Counted from the first letter of the stretch, positions 26,181 through 35,198 are shown. The stretch is 64,000 nt of DNA from Spirirestis rafaelensis WJT71-NPBG6 (GCA_019359015.1 JAHHID010000009.1:62001-126000), one strand, 5' to 3'. The notes: generated by a model not told the origin, from the sequence alone. Translations and numbers: made by a program.

Positions 26181-27116
26181 TTAGCTTTTAGTATTATTGA
26201 GGCGGTTTGTAGCGCTACGGCGTTCACGTTCAATCTGTTTGACTAAATCACCCGGAAGTTGGGATTTTTTCGCCAATGCTTTATCAAAATTAACGATCGC
26301 TTCTTGTATCATTTGCTGGCTTTTTTCTTTTTTACCCTGTTCTTGCAAGATTTGCGCTTTTAGATAATACATCTCCGGGTTATCAGATGTCATTTTCAGC
26401 GCTCGGTTTGCATATTCTAGTGCTTGAGAGTACTGTTTTAAGTCACGGTACGCAAGTGCAACACCGCGATCGGCTAAATATTGAGGAGCTGCATTTTTTT
26501 CTAAACGTTCAATTGCTTGCCCTGGATTAGCAAAAGGCAAATTGACAGCTAACATCAAATCCATGTAGCCCTTAACTAAATTAAGTTCTGGATCGTTGGC
26601 TGAAACGGCTTCGGCTTTGTCTAAATGTCGATAAACTTGTTGCAGCCTAGTTAAAGCTTGCGGTGCACCGTTGAGTGTACCCTCGCGCTGGAGAATTACC
26701 GCACCCTCTAAAAAATAACCCACAGCAGCGTATAAATTGCCACGTAATGGGTCAGTAGCAATTAGATTTTGTCCGGTTTCCAGGGTTTTTTTGCTGTATG
26801 TGTTTAGGGTAGCCCTATCTTGATTAACGTATGCTAAAGATGCCTTCATGGCATAAGCCAAAGGTTCATTTGGCTCACTAGATTCTGCTTGTTGTAAGTA
26901 ACGCTCTGCCTCTTTGTAGTTGCCCTGTTGGAAAATTGCCTTAAAAGCTGCTTCCGTTTTGTCGCCTATTTTCCTTTGGTCGTTAGTACGAAAAGGATCG
27001 GCAGCTAGAGATGGATTTATCCACATGAGGGCGATCGCTACTGCAAAACCCGCTTGAGCCAACCTAGAAAATTTACCAGGCAATATTTTTTTAGGAGCGT
27101 AAAACCATTTAGTCAT
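26181..27116 (-). CDS. Sll0314/Alr1548-type TPR repeat protein, exported
   Basis: 311 residues. A signal peptide (FAVAIALMWINPSLAADPF, cleavage near residue 39) is followed by tetratricopeptide helices: FKAIFQQGNYKEAERYLQQA at about 60, a central region with LDKAEAVSANDPELNLVKGY, then DLKQYSQALEYANRALK and DNPEMYYLKAQILQEQGKKE. It is likely a periplasmic or lumenal scaffold protein. The family name is recalled from cyanobacterial annotation; no function is known. A basic C-terminus (ERERRSATNRLNN) closes the protein. Confidence 0.82.
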   Translation of the reverse strand: MTKWFYAPKKILPGKFSRLAQAGFAVAIALMWINPSLAADPFRTNDQRKIGDKTEAAFKAIFQQGNYKEAERYLQQAESSEPNEPLAYAMKASLAYVNQDRATLNTYSKKTLETGQNLIATDPLRGNLYAAVGYFLEGAVILQREGTLNGAPQALTRLQQVYRHLDKAEAVSANDPELNLVKGYMDLMLAVNLPFANPGQAIERLEKNAAPQYLADRGVALAYRDLKQYSQALEYANRALKMTSDNPEMYYLKAQILQEQGKKEKSQQMIQEAIVNFDKALAKKSQLPGDLVKQIERERRSATNRLNNTKS

Positions 27117-27550
27117 TGTTACCCTCAGAATAATTACGGTTGAAATAGTTTTATGTGTTACTTAAAATGCAAAAAACTTAACTTCTATGGGGAATTTTAG
27201 TAATTACTTATACCGGATATTAAAAATTATTAGGTGTAAACTATGAATCATAGAGTGAAGAAATTGCTTGATGCTCTGCCCTTCTGGAGGGTTACTTTAG
27301 CATTCATCCTTGATATTTTATCCTTTTTTGAGGCTAGTAAGTTTTCAAGTTTCCATGCTAGTTGTAGCTATTGACCAAGGGTAAGTCTGTCACAATAAAG
27401 AAAAGTACACTTCGGTAAAAAGGTGGATTTTTCTTGCTGCTAGATTAATTTGTTTAGGTAGGTAATTAACTAGAGAAAATTTTCGGAATTTTTTAGTTGC
27501 TCTTAGTGTAGTTAATCAGTAATTGGCTGACTTTTTGGTAATCTTAACAA
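27117..27550. other. Intergenic region between divergent genes
   Basis: Holds the promoters of the TPR gene (minus) and the ECF-like ATPase (plus). The DNA is AT-rich, with no repeat, hairpin or reading frame that stands out. Confidence 0.4.
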
Positions 27551-28225
27551 ATGCTCTATCTCAGAAATCTAATTTATCACCCCACAGCTTGCCCTACACC
27601 AATTCTTAAATCACTCAATTTGGACTTACCAGCGCAACAATTAGGTTTGATTATTGGTCCGAGTGGTTCTGGCAAAAGTACCTTATTAGAAATTTTATCT
27701 GGATTAGCCGAGCCGACATCTGGCGCCGTCTTATGGCGCGAACAAAGACTTATACCTGAACAACTACAACAATTAGCCGGGTTGGTGTTTCAGTTTCCAG
27801 AGCGGCATTTTTGCGGTGGTACTATTTTACAAGAATTGCGCTTGGGGCATCCAGAACTAGGGTCAGACCGAGTTAGACAAGCGTTAAGTGAAGTTGGATT
27901 AGACCATTTATCTCTGAACACATCACCTCACGCCTTAAGTGGGGGGCAGCAGCGGCGTTTGGCTTTGGCGGTACAATTGATTCGCCAGCCACATGTACTG
28001 CTGTTGGACGAACCGACAGCGGGATTAGATTGGTCAATGCGTCGGCAATTGGTAAACTTATTAGCGAAACTGAAACAACATTGGACCCTGTTAGTGGTGA
28101 CACATGACGCGGGCGATATGTTACCGATCGCTGACAGCTGTTGGACACTTAACCACGGTGAACTAAAATCAGTTGACCCAACGTCGTTAGCCGCAAAAGT
28201 CAAAGAACCTCAACCGATGACGTAA
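27551..28225 (+). CDS. ECF/CbiO-like ABC transporter ATP-binding protein
   Basis: 224 residues. Walker A is GPSGSGKST, the Q-loop region is VFQFPERHFCGGTILQEL, the signature is LSGGQQRRLALAVQL, Walker B is VLLLDEPTAGLD and the H-loop VVTHDAGD. The VFQ(F/N)PE pattern and short length place it near energy-coupling-factor (CbiO/EcfA) ATPases, which drive uptake of metals and vitamins. No permease or S component is nearby, so partners would be encoded elsewhere. Plus strand, upstream of the malic enzyme gene. Confidence 0.88.
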   Translation: MLYLRNLIYHPTACPTPILKSLNLDLPAQQLGLIIGPSGSGKSTLLEILSGLAEPTSGAVLWREQRLIPEQLQQLAGLVFQFPERHFCGGTILQELRLGHPELGSDRVRQALSEVGLDHLSLNTSPHALSGGQQRRLALAVQLIRQPHVLLLDEPTAGLDWSMRRQLVNLLAKLKQHWTLLVVTHDAGDMLPIADSCWTLNHGELKSVDPTSLAAKVKEPQPMT

Positions 28226-28290
28226 AGCCGACTAGGGACTGTTTTCGCTCTTAACCGACACCCTGAAGGATAACTTATCAAAAAATCCTC

Positions 28291-28320
28291 GTAGAGACGT
28301 TCCGCACCGAACGTCTCTAC
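28291..28320. repeat. Palindromic GTAGAGACG repeat
   Basis: Arms GTAGAGACGTTC/GAACGTCTCTAC, 12 bp, around a 6-nt loop, between the ATPase and malic enzyme genes. It belongs to the GTAGAGACG-N-CGTCTCTAC class also found at 32431, 56117 and 56567. It may double as a hairpin terminator. Confidence 0.8.
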
Positions 28321-28424
28321 AATCGTGTGAAATGACGAAAAATCCTTCTGTGAGGTGCGATACCCCTAATTCGCTCTTCTGCATCTTTCAGTATAAAATC
28401 AAATATTTAAAATCTCAAATCACG

Positions 28425-29816
28425 ATGGTAGTCTTAACACCTAATTCGAGTTTTAGTTTGACGATTCGCTTAGAAATTCCTAACCGTGTAGGAATGTTGG
28501 CATCAGTGACACAAGCGATCGCTAACAATGGCGGTAATCTTGGTCAAATTGATTTAATCGAGCAAACACGCTCTTTTTCCACCCGCGATATCACTGTAGA
28601 TGCAGCTAGCACCGAACACGCGGAAACTATTGTGCAAGCAGTAAAAGCTTTACCAGACATCAAGGTGCTGAATGTCTATGACCGCACCTTTAATTTACAT
28701 CGCGGCGGTAAAATCAGTGTTACTAGCAGAATTCCCCTCAAAAGTGTCTCTGACTTAGCAATGGCTTACACGCCTGGAGTCGGTAGAATTTGTACAGCGA
28801 TCGCCCAAAATCCAGAAGAAGTTTACAACCTAACCATCAAAAAAAATACTGTAGCTATCGTTACAGATGGTAGTGCAGTTTTAGGTTTAGGTAATCTCGG
28901 TCCAGATGCCGCTCTGCCAGTAATGGAAGGGAAAGCAATGCTTTTTAAAGAGTTTGCAGGCATCGATGCTTTCCCAATTTGCCTTGCAACTCAAGATACA
29001 GATGAGATTGTCCGTACAGTAAAAAATCTCGCTCCGGTTTTTGGTGGAGTGAATTTAGAGGATATTGCGGCTCCTCGCTGCTTTGAAATAGAACGGAGAC
29101 TGCGAAGTGAGTTAGATATCCCCGTTTTTCACGACGATCAGCATGGTACGGCAATTGTCACTTTAGCAGCGTTATTTAACGCACTAAAGTTAGTACATAA
29201 GTCAATGGCGGAAATCCGCATTGTGATTAACGGTGCGGGTGCTGCTGGAGTGGCGATCGCTCGCTTACTCCGCAAAGCCGGCGCAGAAAAAATCTGGATG
29301 TGCGACTCAAAAGGCATTATCTCCACCAGTCGCACCGACTTAACCGAGGAAAAGCGCGAATTTGCTGTGAAAGCGCAGGGTACTCTAGCTGGTGCGATGC
29401 AAGGTGCAGATGTCTTTATCGGCGTCAGCGCACCCGGAGTGTTGACACCGGAAATGGTACAATCAATGGCAAAAGATGCGATCATCTTTGCAATGGCAAA
29501 TCCGATTCCCGAAATTCAGCCAGAATTGGTGAGTAAGGATGTTGCTGTCATTGCCACCGGACGCAGTGACTACCCAAATCAAATTAATAACGTCCTGGCG
29601 TTTCCTGGAGTGTTTCGTGGCGCTTTAGATTGTCGAGCGGGGACGATTTCCATCAGAATGTATCTGGAAGCTGCTAGTGCGATCGCTTCTTTAGTTAAAC
29701 CTTCAGACTTGAATCGCGAACATATAATTCCCTCAGTCTTTGATGAGCGAGTTGCTAGCGCTGTTGCTGCTGCTGTGCAACGTGCAGCGCGTGAAGAAGG
29801 TATCGCTCGTAGTTGA
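28425..29816 (+). CDS. NAD(P)-dependent malic enzyme with N-terminal ACT domain
   Basis: 463 residues from ATG 28425 (MVVLTPNSSFSLTIRLEIPN). Residues 10-85 form an ACT domain (IPNRVGMLASVTQAIANNGG), a likely allosteric site. The catalytic part has MAYTPGVGRICTAI, VTDGSAVLGLGNLGPDAALP, VMEGKAMLFKEFAGIDAFPI, PVFHDDQHGTAIVTLAAL with the metal-binding Asp pair, and the dinucleotide fold IVINGAGAAGVAIARLL. It decarboxylates malate to pyruvate. Codons upstream to 28332 are open but outside family length. The ACT-malic fusion is typical of cyanobacteria. Cofactor preference is not settled by sequence. Confidence 0.94.
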   Translation: MVVLTPNSSFSLTIRLEIPNRVGMLASVTQAIANNGGNLGQIDLIEQTRSFSTRDITVDAASTEHAETIVQAVKALPDIKVLNVYDRTFNLHRGGKISVTSRIPLKSVSDLAMAYTPGVGRICTAIAQNPEEVYNLTIKKNTVAIVTDGSAVLGLGNLGPDAALPVMEGKAMLFKEFAGIDAFPICLATQDTDEIVRTVKNLAPVFGGVNLEDIAAPRCFEIERRLRSELDIPVFHDDQHGTAIVTLAALFNALKLVHKSMAEIRIVINGAGAAGVAIARLLRKAGAEKIWMCDSKGIISTSRTDLTEEKREFAVKAQGTLAGAMQGADVFIGVSAPGVLTPEMVQSMAKDAIIFAMANPIPEIQPELVSKDVAVIATGRSDYPNQINNVLAFPGVFRGALDCRAGTISIRMYLEAASAIASLVKPSDLNREHIIPSVFDERVASAVAAAVQRAAREEGIARS

Positions 29817-30154
29817 ATAACTGATATTTTGTTTTAACTACAGAATTTAGGAGTCATACCGATTCAAAAAATGTTTGCGACAGATCATCACCCCACCCGC
29901 CCTATCGGGCACCCTCCCCTTAGTAAGGGGAGGGGTTTTGCCAATGTGTTGCATTCTTTTTTCAAATTGGTATCAGAATTCAAAAATCAGAATTTAAGAG
30001 TCAGAATAAAAGTGTGGTTTCATACCAAATTTAATGGTATACCGATGTTGGGAAAGATTTAGCTTCTTCCTTAAACCCATTTACTCATACTGAATACTGG
30101 CTCCTGACTCCTGAATTCTGGCTCATGGCTCCTTCTTTAGTGTTTATCTGTAGT
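29817..30154. other. Intergenic region with low-complexity repeat
   Basis: Bases 29887-29936 hold CACCCGCCCTATCGGGCACC and CTTAGTAAGGGGAGGGG, a dispersed low-complexity hairpin repeat of the sort also found inside the CHAT gene at 54250. Near 30095-30135 are CTGACTCCTGA-type heptamers. No gene is supported between malic enzyme and the convergent acyl-CoA dehydrogenase. Confidence 0.6.
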
Positions 30155-31351
30155 TCATAGAAAGTTTACCAAACCAAGCCGCAATATCTCTCGCGTGAAG
30201 TCACACGAATATCCGATCCAAGCATCATTCAAAAATTTGCCTGTCTGATACTCCTTGGTGATTCCAGAGCCACCGAGAATCTCAACTGCTGTTTGCGCGT
30301 TCTTAATTGCCACATCCACAGCAAAGGTCTTGGCTGCCGGTGCCTTAACCGTCGCCGCAAGTTGAGGATCGGTGTCTGCTGCGATCGCTGCGTCCCATAC
30401 CATCAATCGTGCAGCCTGCGTATTCACCATCATGTCAGCTAGCTTTAAAGCCACAGCCTGATGCTCAATAATCGGACGACCCCAGCTTACCCGCTGCTTG
30501 GCATAATTGAGCGCGTACTCATACGCTGCACGAGCCAAACCCACATGGCTAGCTGCGAGTCCGATAGACACCTCAGGAAGCAACATCAAAAGCGCACCGG
30601 CTTGTCCCTCTTGCCCAATGAGATTTTCCCCAGACACCCGCACGTTGTCGAGGTAGATTTCAGTGTGATGAGAGGGTTTCCAGCCAATCATCTGAGTTCT
30701 CTTGCCGAACTTAAGACCTGGTGTATCAGCTCGAACATAGAACATGGACATGCTCTCTCGCATCGGTTTGTCTAAAGATGTGCGTGCCATGATGAAGTAT
30801 GCATCAGCGATCCCAGCATTTGTAATTAACCCCGACTTATTGCCGTTGAGGACGTAGCCATCGCCATCTGAAGAAGCAAATGTCTTCATTCCAATTTCGG
30901 GATCGGGTGATGGACAGAAGAGATCCGAGCTTGCCACGTTTGGCTCACTCTCTGCGACACTAAACAGATGAGGCTCAGAAGAGCTTACATACGACAACAT
31001 CCGCTTTCGCTGTTCTTGGGTGCCAGCTCTGGTAAGGAAAAGGGACATACTGGCGGTAAGATTGAAGTAGCTACAGGCAATGCTGACATCGGCAACGCCG
31101 AGTTCTTCCTGAACCAAAACCAAATCTATACACTTTCCACCCATGCCGCCATATTCTTGTGGAAGCAGCAAAGACGTAAATCCTAAATCGGCTCCTTTGC
31201 GAAACACCCCTTGACAAAAATCCCAAGGAATGATTTCAGGATCGTTAGACTCGTCAATTATCTTAGCGATCGGCTTAATCTCGCTTTCGGCAAAGTCACG
31301 CGCTGTCTTCTGCAACAAAAGTTGTTCTTGAGTCAGGCTGAAGTCGATCAT
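30155..31351 (-). CDS. Acyl-CoA dehydrogenase family flavoprotein
   Basis: 398 residues, full length. The N-terminal helical domain is followed by the middle beta domain (VLNGNKSGLITNAGIADAYF, RADTPGLKFGKRTQMIGWKP, VRVSGENLIGQEGQAGALLM) and the C-terminal FAD domain (AYEYALNYAKQRVSWGRPII, AVEILGGSGITKEYQTGKFL). At the usual catalytic position, where most family members read YEGT-EI-RL, this protein reads CDFTREILRL, so the base appears to be Asp, not Glu. Cyanobacteria in general lack a full beta-oxidation pathway, so the gene is unexpected and its substrate is open. No other fatty-acid gene adjoins it. Confidence 0.9.
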   Translation of the reverse strand: MIDFSLTQEQLLLQKTARDFAESEIKPIAKIIDESNDPEIIPWDFCQGVFRKGADLGFTSLLLPQEYGGMGGKCIDLVLVQEELGVADVSIACSYFNLTASMSLFLTRAGTQEQRKRMLSYVSSSEPHLFSVAESEPNVASSDLFCPSPDPEIGMKTFASSDGDGYVLNGNKSGLITNAGIADAYFIMARTSLDKPMRESMSMFYVRADTPGLKFGKRTQMIGWKPSHHTEIYLDNVRVSGENLIGQEGQAGALLMLLPEVSIGLAASHVGLARAAYEYALNYAKQRVSWGRPIIEHQAVALKLADMMVNTQAARLMVWDAAIAADTDPQLAATVKAPAAKTFAVDVAIKNAQTAVEILGGSGITKEYQTGKFLNDAWIGYSCDFTREILRLGLVNFL

Positions 31352-31538
31352 AATTTGCTTATTCTTTGTTGGATGTTCAAGGACTCTATAACTTGGAGTA
31401 GTTCGCTATATAACTGCGACTATATCGAAAATATACCGTCTCGTTTACGATTCAGTCACCCTTGAGACTTGTTATTGGATGATTTAACGGCATCGGTTAA
31501 ATCATCCGCTACATCCGCTGCACGTCTTTGGACGAGGT

Positions 31539-32285
31539 TTATTCTGCGTTCACAAATTCTAAATACCCGTTGCTAAGTTCTTTCACAGCCAAGTCATAAA
31601 ACTGCTTACCATGTTCTGGTGTCGCTAAGGCAGGATTTGAACCCATGCGTCCATCGGGGTAATCTTGGCGAAAGTTAGCCGCACCATAAATTTTATGTCC
31701 AGTTGCGACTTCTGTTGACAGGGGTGCTTGCTTAATCGCTTCTGGATAAACGTATTGGGTAACAGCTACTTCACTCGGAGTTGCGTGAGAGCCTTCTTGA
31801 TTGCCGTATAATTCTTTAGCTAGTTTATATACAGAACCGCACATAAACCAGTTTGCAACTTGACATTGCACTTTTTCTGCGTTGGCAATCTGCAAGTCTT
31901 CTAAGTGCGCGTAAGTTTCGGAAAAAGCGGCTTTCAGGGTGGCGATATTACCACCGTGCCCGTTGATAAAGTAGAACTTAGTAAAACCGACTTTGGTTAA
32001 ACAAGTTACATAGTCTTTAACCAGCATAATCAAAGTGCTGGGACGCAAACTGATTGTACCGGGGAAAGCGGTGTGATGCAGTGCCATGCCGACATTGATT
32101 GTCGGACCAACTATTGCTTGAGTTGCTTCACCGACACCACGAGCGATCGCTTCTGCACAAATGGCATCAGTACCAATTAATCCTGTTGGTCCATGTTGCT
32201 CGGTGGAACCAATAGGAAGAATGATACCACCAGACTGCTGTAAATAAGCTTCGACTTCCTGCCATGTACTCAAATGTAATAACAT
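31539..32285 (-). CDS. Creatininase-family metal-dependent amidohydrolase
   Basis: 248 residues. The metal ligands are visible in STEQHGPTGLIGTDAICAEA (Glu, His, Asp), INGHGGNIATL (His) and EGSHATPSEVAVTQY (Glu). The family includes creatinine amidohydrolase, mycofactocin MftE and other cyclic-amide hydrolases. Here the YLQQSGGIILPIGSTEQHGP start and VGMALHHTAFPGTISLRPST segment are typical of the broad cyanobacterial group of unknown substrate. It lies upstream of the acyl-CoA dehydrogenase on the same strand, 187 bp away; no functional link is evident. Confidence 0.92.
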   Translation of the reverse strand: MLLHLSTWQEVEAYLQQSGGIILPIGSTEQHGPTGLIGTDAICAEAIARGVGEATQAIVGPTINVGMALHHTAFPGTISLRPSTLIMLVKDYVTCLTKVGFTKFYFINGHGGNIATLKAAFSETYAHLEDLQIANAEKVQCQVANWFMCGSVYKLAKELYGNQEGSHATPSEVAVTQYVYPEAIKQAPLSTEVATGHKIYGAANFRQDYPDGRMGSNPALATPEHGKQFYDLAVKELSNGYLEFVNAE

Positions 32286-32430
32286 CTTTTTTCAGAATCC
32301 CGATCCAAATTGCGGTGGGAGGAGCATTTTTATCTGCTAAACACCCACTAACATGATTATGAGCGATGTCTGAAGAATAGGTTTTACTTAGTACATCTCC
32401 AGAAATTAATTATGCGTTACCTGAAAGCCT

Positions 32431-32484
32431 TGTAGAGACGCGAAATTACCCTGCGGGAACGCGAAGCGCGAACGCGTCTCTACA
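32431..32484. repeat. Palindromic TGTAGAGACGCG repeat with inner GC-rich module
   Basis: Perfect 12-bp arms TGTAGAGACGCG/CGCGTCTCTACA enclose 30 bases that carry a second palindrome-like motif (GCGAAGCGCG). The same outer arms occur at 56566 without this insert, so it looks like one repeat inserted into another. Confidence 0.78.
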
Positions 32485-32536
32485 TTCTTTTTTGGAGATG
32501 TCTTTAGTACATGGGCACAACTAAACGCGCTTCTTT

Positions 32537-32585
32537 GTAGTAACGGCTAAAGCCGTGCAAATCGAAGATATGAGCGCTAAAGCCA
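32537..32585. repeat. Dispersed double-palindrome repeat (family A), diverged copy
   Basis: TAGTAACGGCTAAAGCCGTG followed by TATGAGCGCTAAAGCC keeps the layout of the 23167 unit (TAGTAA, first palindrome, spacer, TGAGCG, second half) with many changed bases. Confidence 0.6.
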
Positions 32586-32769
32586 AAGGGTTTTCAGCCT
32601 ACACCCTTATAAAGGTACAAAAAGCTGTTAGCTATCAAATGCGCGGTGTGAAGAGAAGAAAAAATTTTTGCAGACTGCTATCGTATCGAACTTGCCAATT
32701 AGTTCAATTTAAAATGTCTAGCTGTCTTTTATAGCGTTTCAGCTAAAAGCTCATTGCTTTGATTCTTGA

Positions 32770-33042
32770 CTAATCAAAGAAATAATGTTTTTTCACGTCG
32801 CTGGTAATTTCCCATATACAGGACATTCCCGCTGGAAAGGTTACTAAATCACCCTGACCCATTTTTACAGGTTGTCCCCCGTCAGGGGTAACTATGACAT
32901 CACCTGCTAAAAAGTAACAAATTTCTTGAGAATCATAACTCCAGGAAAATTTTGATATTTCCTTTTGCCAAATGTCCCATGTGAACACACCTAAATTTTT
33001 CAAATGTTCTTGACTAGGTTGATGCTCAACTTTAATTTCCAT
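32770..33042 (-). CDS. Small cupin-domain protein (Cupin_3-like)
   Basis: 90 residues, one cupin barrel. VFTWDIWQKEISKFSWSYDS, EICYFLAGDVIVTPDGGQPV and KMGQGDLVTFPAGMSCIWEI fit the Cupin_3 group, which includes ureidoglycine aminohydrolase-like and EutQ-like proteins. The usual metal-binding His residues are largely replaced (EICYFLAGDV keeps only Glu), so catalysis is doubtful and ligand binding more likely. It is 22 bp downstream of the Mo-nitrogenase C-terminal-domain gene and may be cotranscribed with it. Confidence 0.85.
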   Translation of the reverse strand: MEIKVEHQPSQEHLKNLGVFTWDIWQKEISKFSWSYDSQEICYFLAGDVIVTPDGGQPVKMGQGDLVTFPAGMSCIWEITSDVKKHYFFD

Positions 33043-33064
33043 GCTGCCTTAATCGTAATTACAA

Positions 33065-33424
33065 TCAGCAGTAAGACTGGATGTCTTCACCACATTCATC
33101 TACTAGATAGCACAAAGCGCGAAAACGCAAGCCAACAAACTGATCGTAAAGAGGATTGAGCTTGCACATCGGTGGAATATGAGCTATTTTGCGACCAAAC
33201 AGCATTATATCGCGCTCGAAAGGACATTGTGCGGGAATTAGTTTAGCAATAAATTTCGCTAATTTCCGATTTTGAATCTCTAAGGAATCAAGCCATTGAC
33301 GTAATGGTTGCAGGGAATCAGGCTTAGGTTGAGCAAATGGACTTTTGGTTTCTGCCTTTTTGATTTCTTCTGCCGAGTTAATAAAAGCAGAGAAGATAAT
33401 CGGTCGATTGTTTGTTCTGAGCAT
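33065..33424 (-). CDS. Mo-dependent nitrogenase C-terminal-domain protein
   Basis: 119 residues. After about 30 variable residues comes LQPLRQWLDSLEIQNRKLAK, FIAKLIPAQCPFERDIMLFG, IAHIPPMCKLNPLYDQFVGL and RFRALCYLVDECGEDIQSYC. This is the Mo_nitro_C domain (Pfam), present as stand-alone small proteins in many heterocystous cyanobacteria and named after its link with nitrogenase. Conserved Cys residues (QCPFERD, MCKLNP, ECGED) could bind metal. No nif gene is in the window. The role is unknown. Confidence 0.85.
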   Translation of the reverse strand: MLRTNNRPIIFSAFINSAEEIKKAETKSPFAQPKPDSLQPLRQWLDSLEIQNRKLAKFIAKLIPAQCPFERDIMLFGRKIAHIPPMCKLNPLYDQFVGLRFRALCYLVDECGEDIQSYC

Positions 33425-33689
33425 ATTCTTAACTAAGATTTTCCTGGTTTTGATGAATGAATTGCCAAGGATTAGGTATTAATACACTATCTATTTTAGC
33501 CATTTTAATTGTGTTTTAAATACAATCATGGCAACAGAGAATGAATTGATTTACACGAACGACAAAATAGTCAAATTGTGTAATCAATTGATATTTAAAC
33601 TCACCCTCCAGACTTAGAACTGTCCCGTTAAATACAAAATAACAAAGAAATTATAAAATTGGTATTTTTTTAAATTATTAGTCTGTTAA

Positions 33690-33866
33690 GCGCCGTTGTT
33701 AGCTGCATGGTTTGATAATTTCAATGTAAATGGATTAACCGTAAATCAAACAGTATCTGGAGATGTACTTTTTCTGCCTAAAACGCGGTTTTACTATGAC
33801 TATAGCCAGATTTTGCCGGAGATAGCCAGGAAAGTAACTCATTTTAGGCTACCCACTCTTCAGTGA
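33690..33866 (+). pseudogene. Possible gene remnant (about 58 codons, no ATG start)
   Basis: Between a TAA at 33687 and a TGA at 33864 the plus strand encodes APLLAAWFDNFNVNGLTVNQ, then TVSGDVLFLPKTRFYYDYSQ and ILPEIARKV. This has natural protein composition, unlike its surroundings, but no ATG and no ribosome site. It could be the tail of a lost gene. I do not recognise the family. Confidence 0.25.
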
Positions 33867-34038
33867 AATGTTATCTAGATTACAAAACTTAATAATATAT
33901 TTTATCTAGTAATTAACAGAGCATACTTTGATAAGTTTAAGCAAGTAAGTTGATAGAATTAACTAATAAAAAATGGGGATCGCCTAGCCTGCTTAAATTT
34001 GGGAAAATTCTCAGTCAATAAAACTGCGGATTGTCAAA

Positions 34039-34071
34039 ATAGAGCGGCAACGAAAAACGCTGCCGCTCTAT
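34039..34071 (-). terminator. Hairpin terminator downstream of pstS
   Basis: ATAGAGCGGCA and its perfect 11-bp complement flank an 11-nt loop that can extend the stem. On the minus strand the hairpin ends in CTCTATTTTG, about 95 bp after the pstS stop. A factor-independent terminator is likely. Confidence 0.7.
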
Positions 34072-34166
34072 AGCTCTGCTAATGTGCTTTCCTATGATGA
34101 ACGTATGGGGCGATGGATGAACGCAAAAATCGCATTAATGGCAATTAAAGCGCGATCGCCCTCCAC

Positions 34167-35198
34167 CTAAAATAAGGTTGCTCGTTTGCGTAACACTTCG
34201 GCAAGGGTCAGGTTTAACTCAGCTACCCCATTAAACACTGTCCCAACCTCACCTTGATTGAATTGAACCAAATCCAGATGATAGACTTCCTCTGATAGAG
34301 GAATGTAGCCAACCTGATTAACCAACTTCGGAGCCTTTGCCAGGTAGAAATCTACAAATTCCTTCACTTCGGGTTTGACTTGGGCAGAGTGGTAGTTGAT
34401 GTAGATAAACAATGGGCGAGTCAGGGGTTGATATAGATTTTTAGCCATTGCTTGAGGTGAAGGCATCGTAGAACCCTTGCCGCTGTCAACTGCTAAAGCT
34501 TTTAGTTGAGTTGTGTTGGCTTCGTAATAGGCAAATCCAAAGTAACCTAAGCCATTCGGGTCTTGGCTGACTCCCTTGACCAGCATATTATCATCTTTAT
34601 TACTGGTGTAGTCGTTGCGCGTCGTTTTGGATTCATCCTTTATTGCCTCCATGAAGTAGTCATAGGTGCCAGAATCCTTGTCTGGACCATACAGGTTGAG
34701 GGGTTTATCGGGCCAGCTGCTACGGATCTGGTTCCATTTGGTAATTTTGCCTTGGGCAGTAGGTTCCCAGATTTTCTTTAACTCGGCAATCGTGATGTCG
34801 TTTGCCCAATCATTTTTGGGATTGACTACTATGGTGAGGGCATCAAAGGCAATAGGGAGTTCTATATACTTGACCCCGCGTTTTTGGCAGACTGCTATTT
34901 CCTCTTTGAGGATGGGGCGCGAAGCATCGCTGATATCAGTTTTACCTTCACAGAACTTTTTAAACCCGCCAGTGGTACCGGAGATGCCAACGTTTATTTC
35001 CACCTTCTTGTTTCGGCTGCTGTTGAACTCGGAAGCCATCAACTTTGTGATCGGATAGACCGTGCTAGAACCATCAATCTCAATAGCCTCTTTTCGCGTT
35101 TCGGCTTTACTGAATGGATCGTTGACTATTGCTGTAATAACAGTCATTAAAGCAAGAATTCCAAGGGGGATTCCCCACCGCCGTACTGTTGTGTTCAT
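34167..35198 (-). CDS. pstS: Phosphate ABC transporter substrate-binding protein, PstS family
   Basis: 343 residues. An N-terminal membrane/signal segment (GIPLGILALMTVITAIV) is followed by the PstS fold: IDGSSTVYPITKLMASEF, VGISGTTGGFKKFCEGKTDI, SDASRPILKEE, YGPDKDSGTYDYFMEAI and GLGYFGFAYYEANTTQLKAL. It would bind phosphate in the periplasm for PstCAB. No pstCAB genes are beside it, so this is a stand-alone copy. The SGTTGGF and SRPI phosphate-contact regions are intact. No clear Pho-box tandem (CTTAACCT) was seen upstream. Confidence 0.92.
   Translation of the reverse strand: MNTTVRRWGIPLGILALMTVITAIVNDPFSKAETRKEAIEIDGSSTVYPITKLMASEFNSSRNKKVEINVGISGTTGGFKKFCEGKTDISDASRPILKEEIAVCQKRGVKYIELPIAFDALTIVVNPKNDWANDITIAELKKIWEPTAQGKITKWNQIRSSWPDKPLNLYGPDKDSGTYDYFMEAIKDESKTTRNDYTSNKDDNMLVKGVSQDPNGLGYFGFAYYEANTTQLKALAVDSGKGSTMPSPQAMAKNLYQPLTRPLFIYINYHSAQVKPEVKEFVDFYLAKAPKLVNQVGYIPLSEEVYHLDLVQFNQGEVGTVFNGVAELNLTLAEVLRKRATLF

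Larger units (their letters stand above)
32286..32769. other. Intergenic region with two palindromic repeats
   Basis: No gene. It contains the 32431-32484 inverted repeat, the 32537-32585 family A unit and an AT-rich tail. The creatininase promoter must lie in its left part. Confidence 0.5.
33425..34166. other. Long intergenic region with a possible gene remnant
   Basis: 742 bp between the Mo_nitro_C gene and pstS (3' end). It is AT-rich. It holds the short open frame annotated at 33690 and the pstS terminator at 34039. Nothing else is recognised. Confidence 0.5.

Noticed and set aside
28291-28320. Simple terminator for the ECF-like ATPase gene
   Set aside because: The same palindrome is dispersed and lacks a U tract, so it is listed as a repeat; a terminator role remains possible.
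20038-29816. PEP carboxylase, malic enzyme and carbonic anhydrase as a C4-like cycle
   Set aside because: All are common cyanobacterial housekeeping enzymes, well separated on the chromosome; closeness in this window is not evidence of a cycle.
31640-31670. TTTGAACCC string suggesting a tRNA T-arm
   Set aside because: It lies inside the creatininase-family gene and no cloverleaf can be drawn. No tRNA was found in the window.
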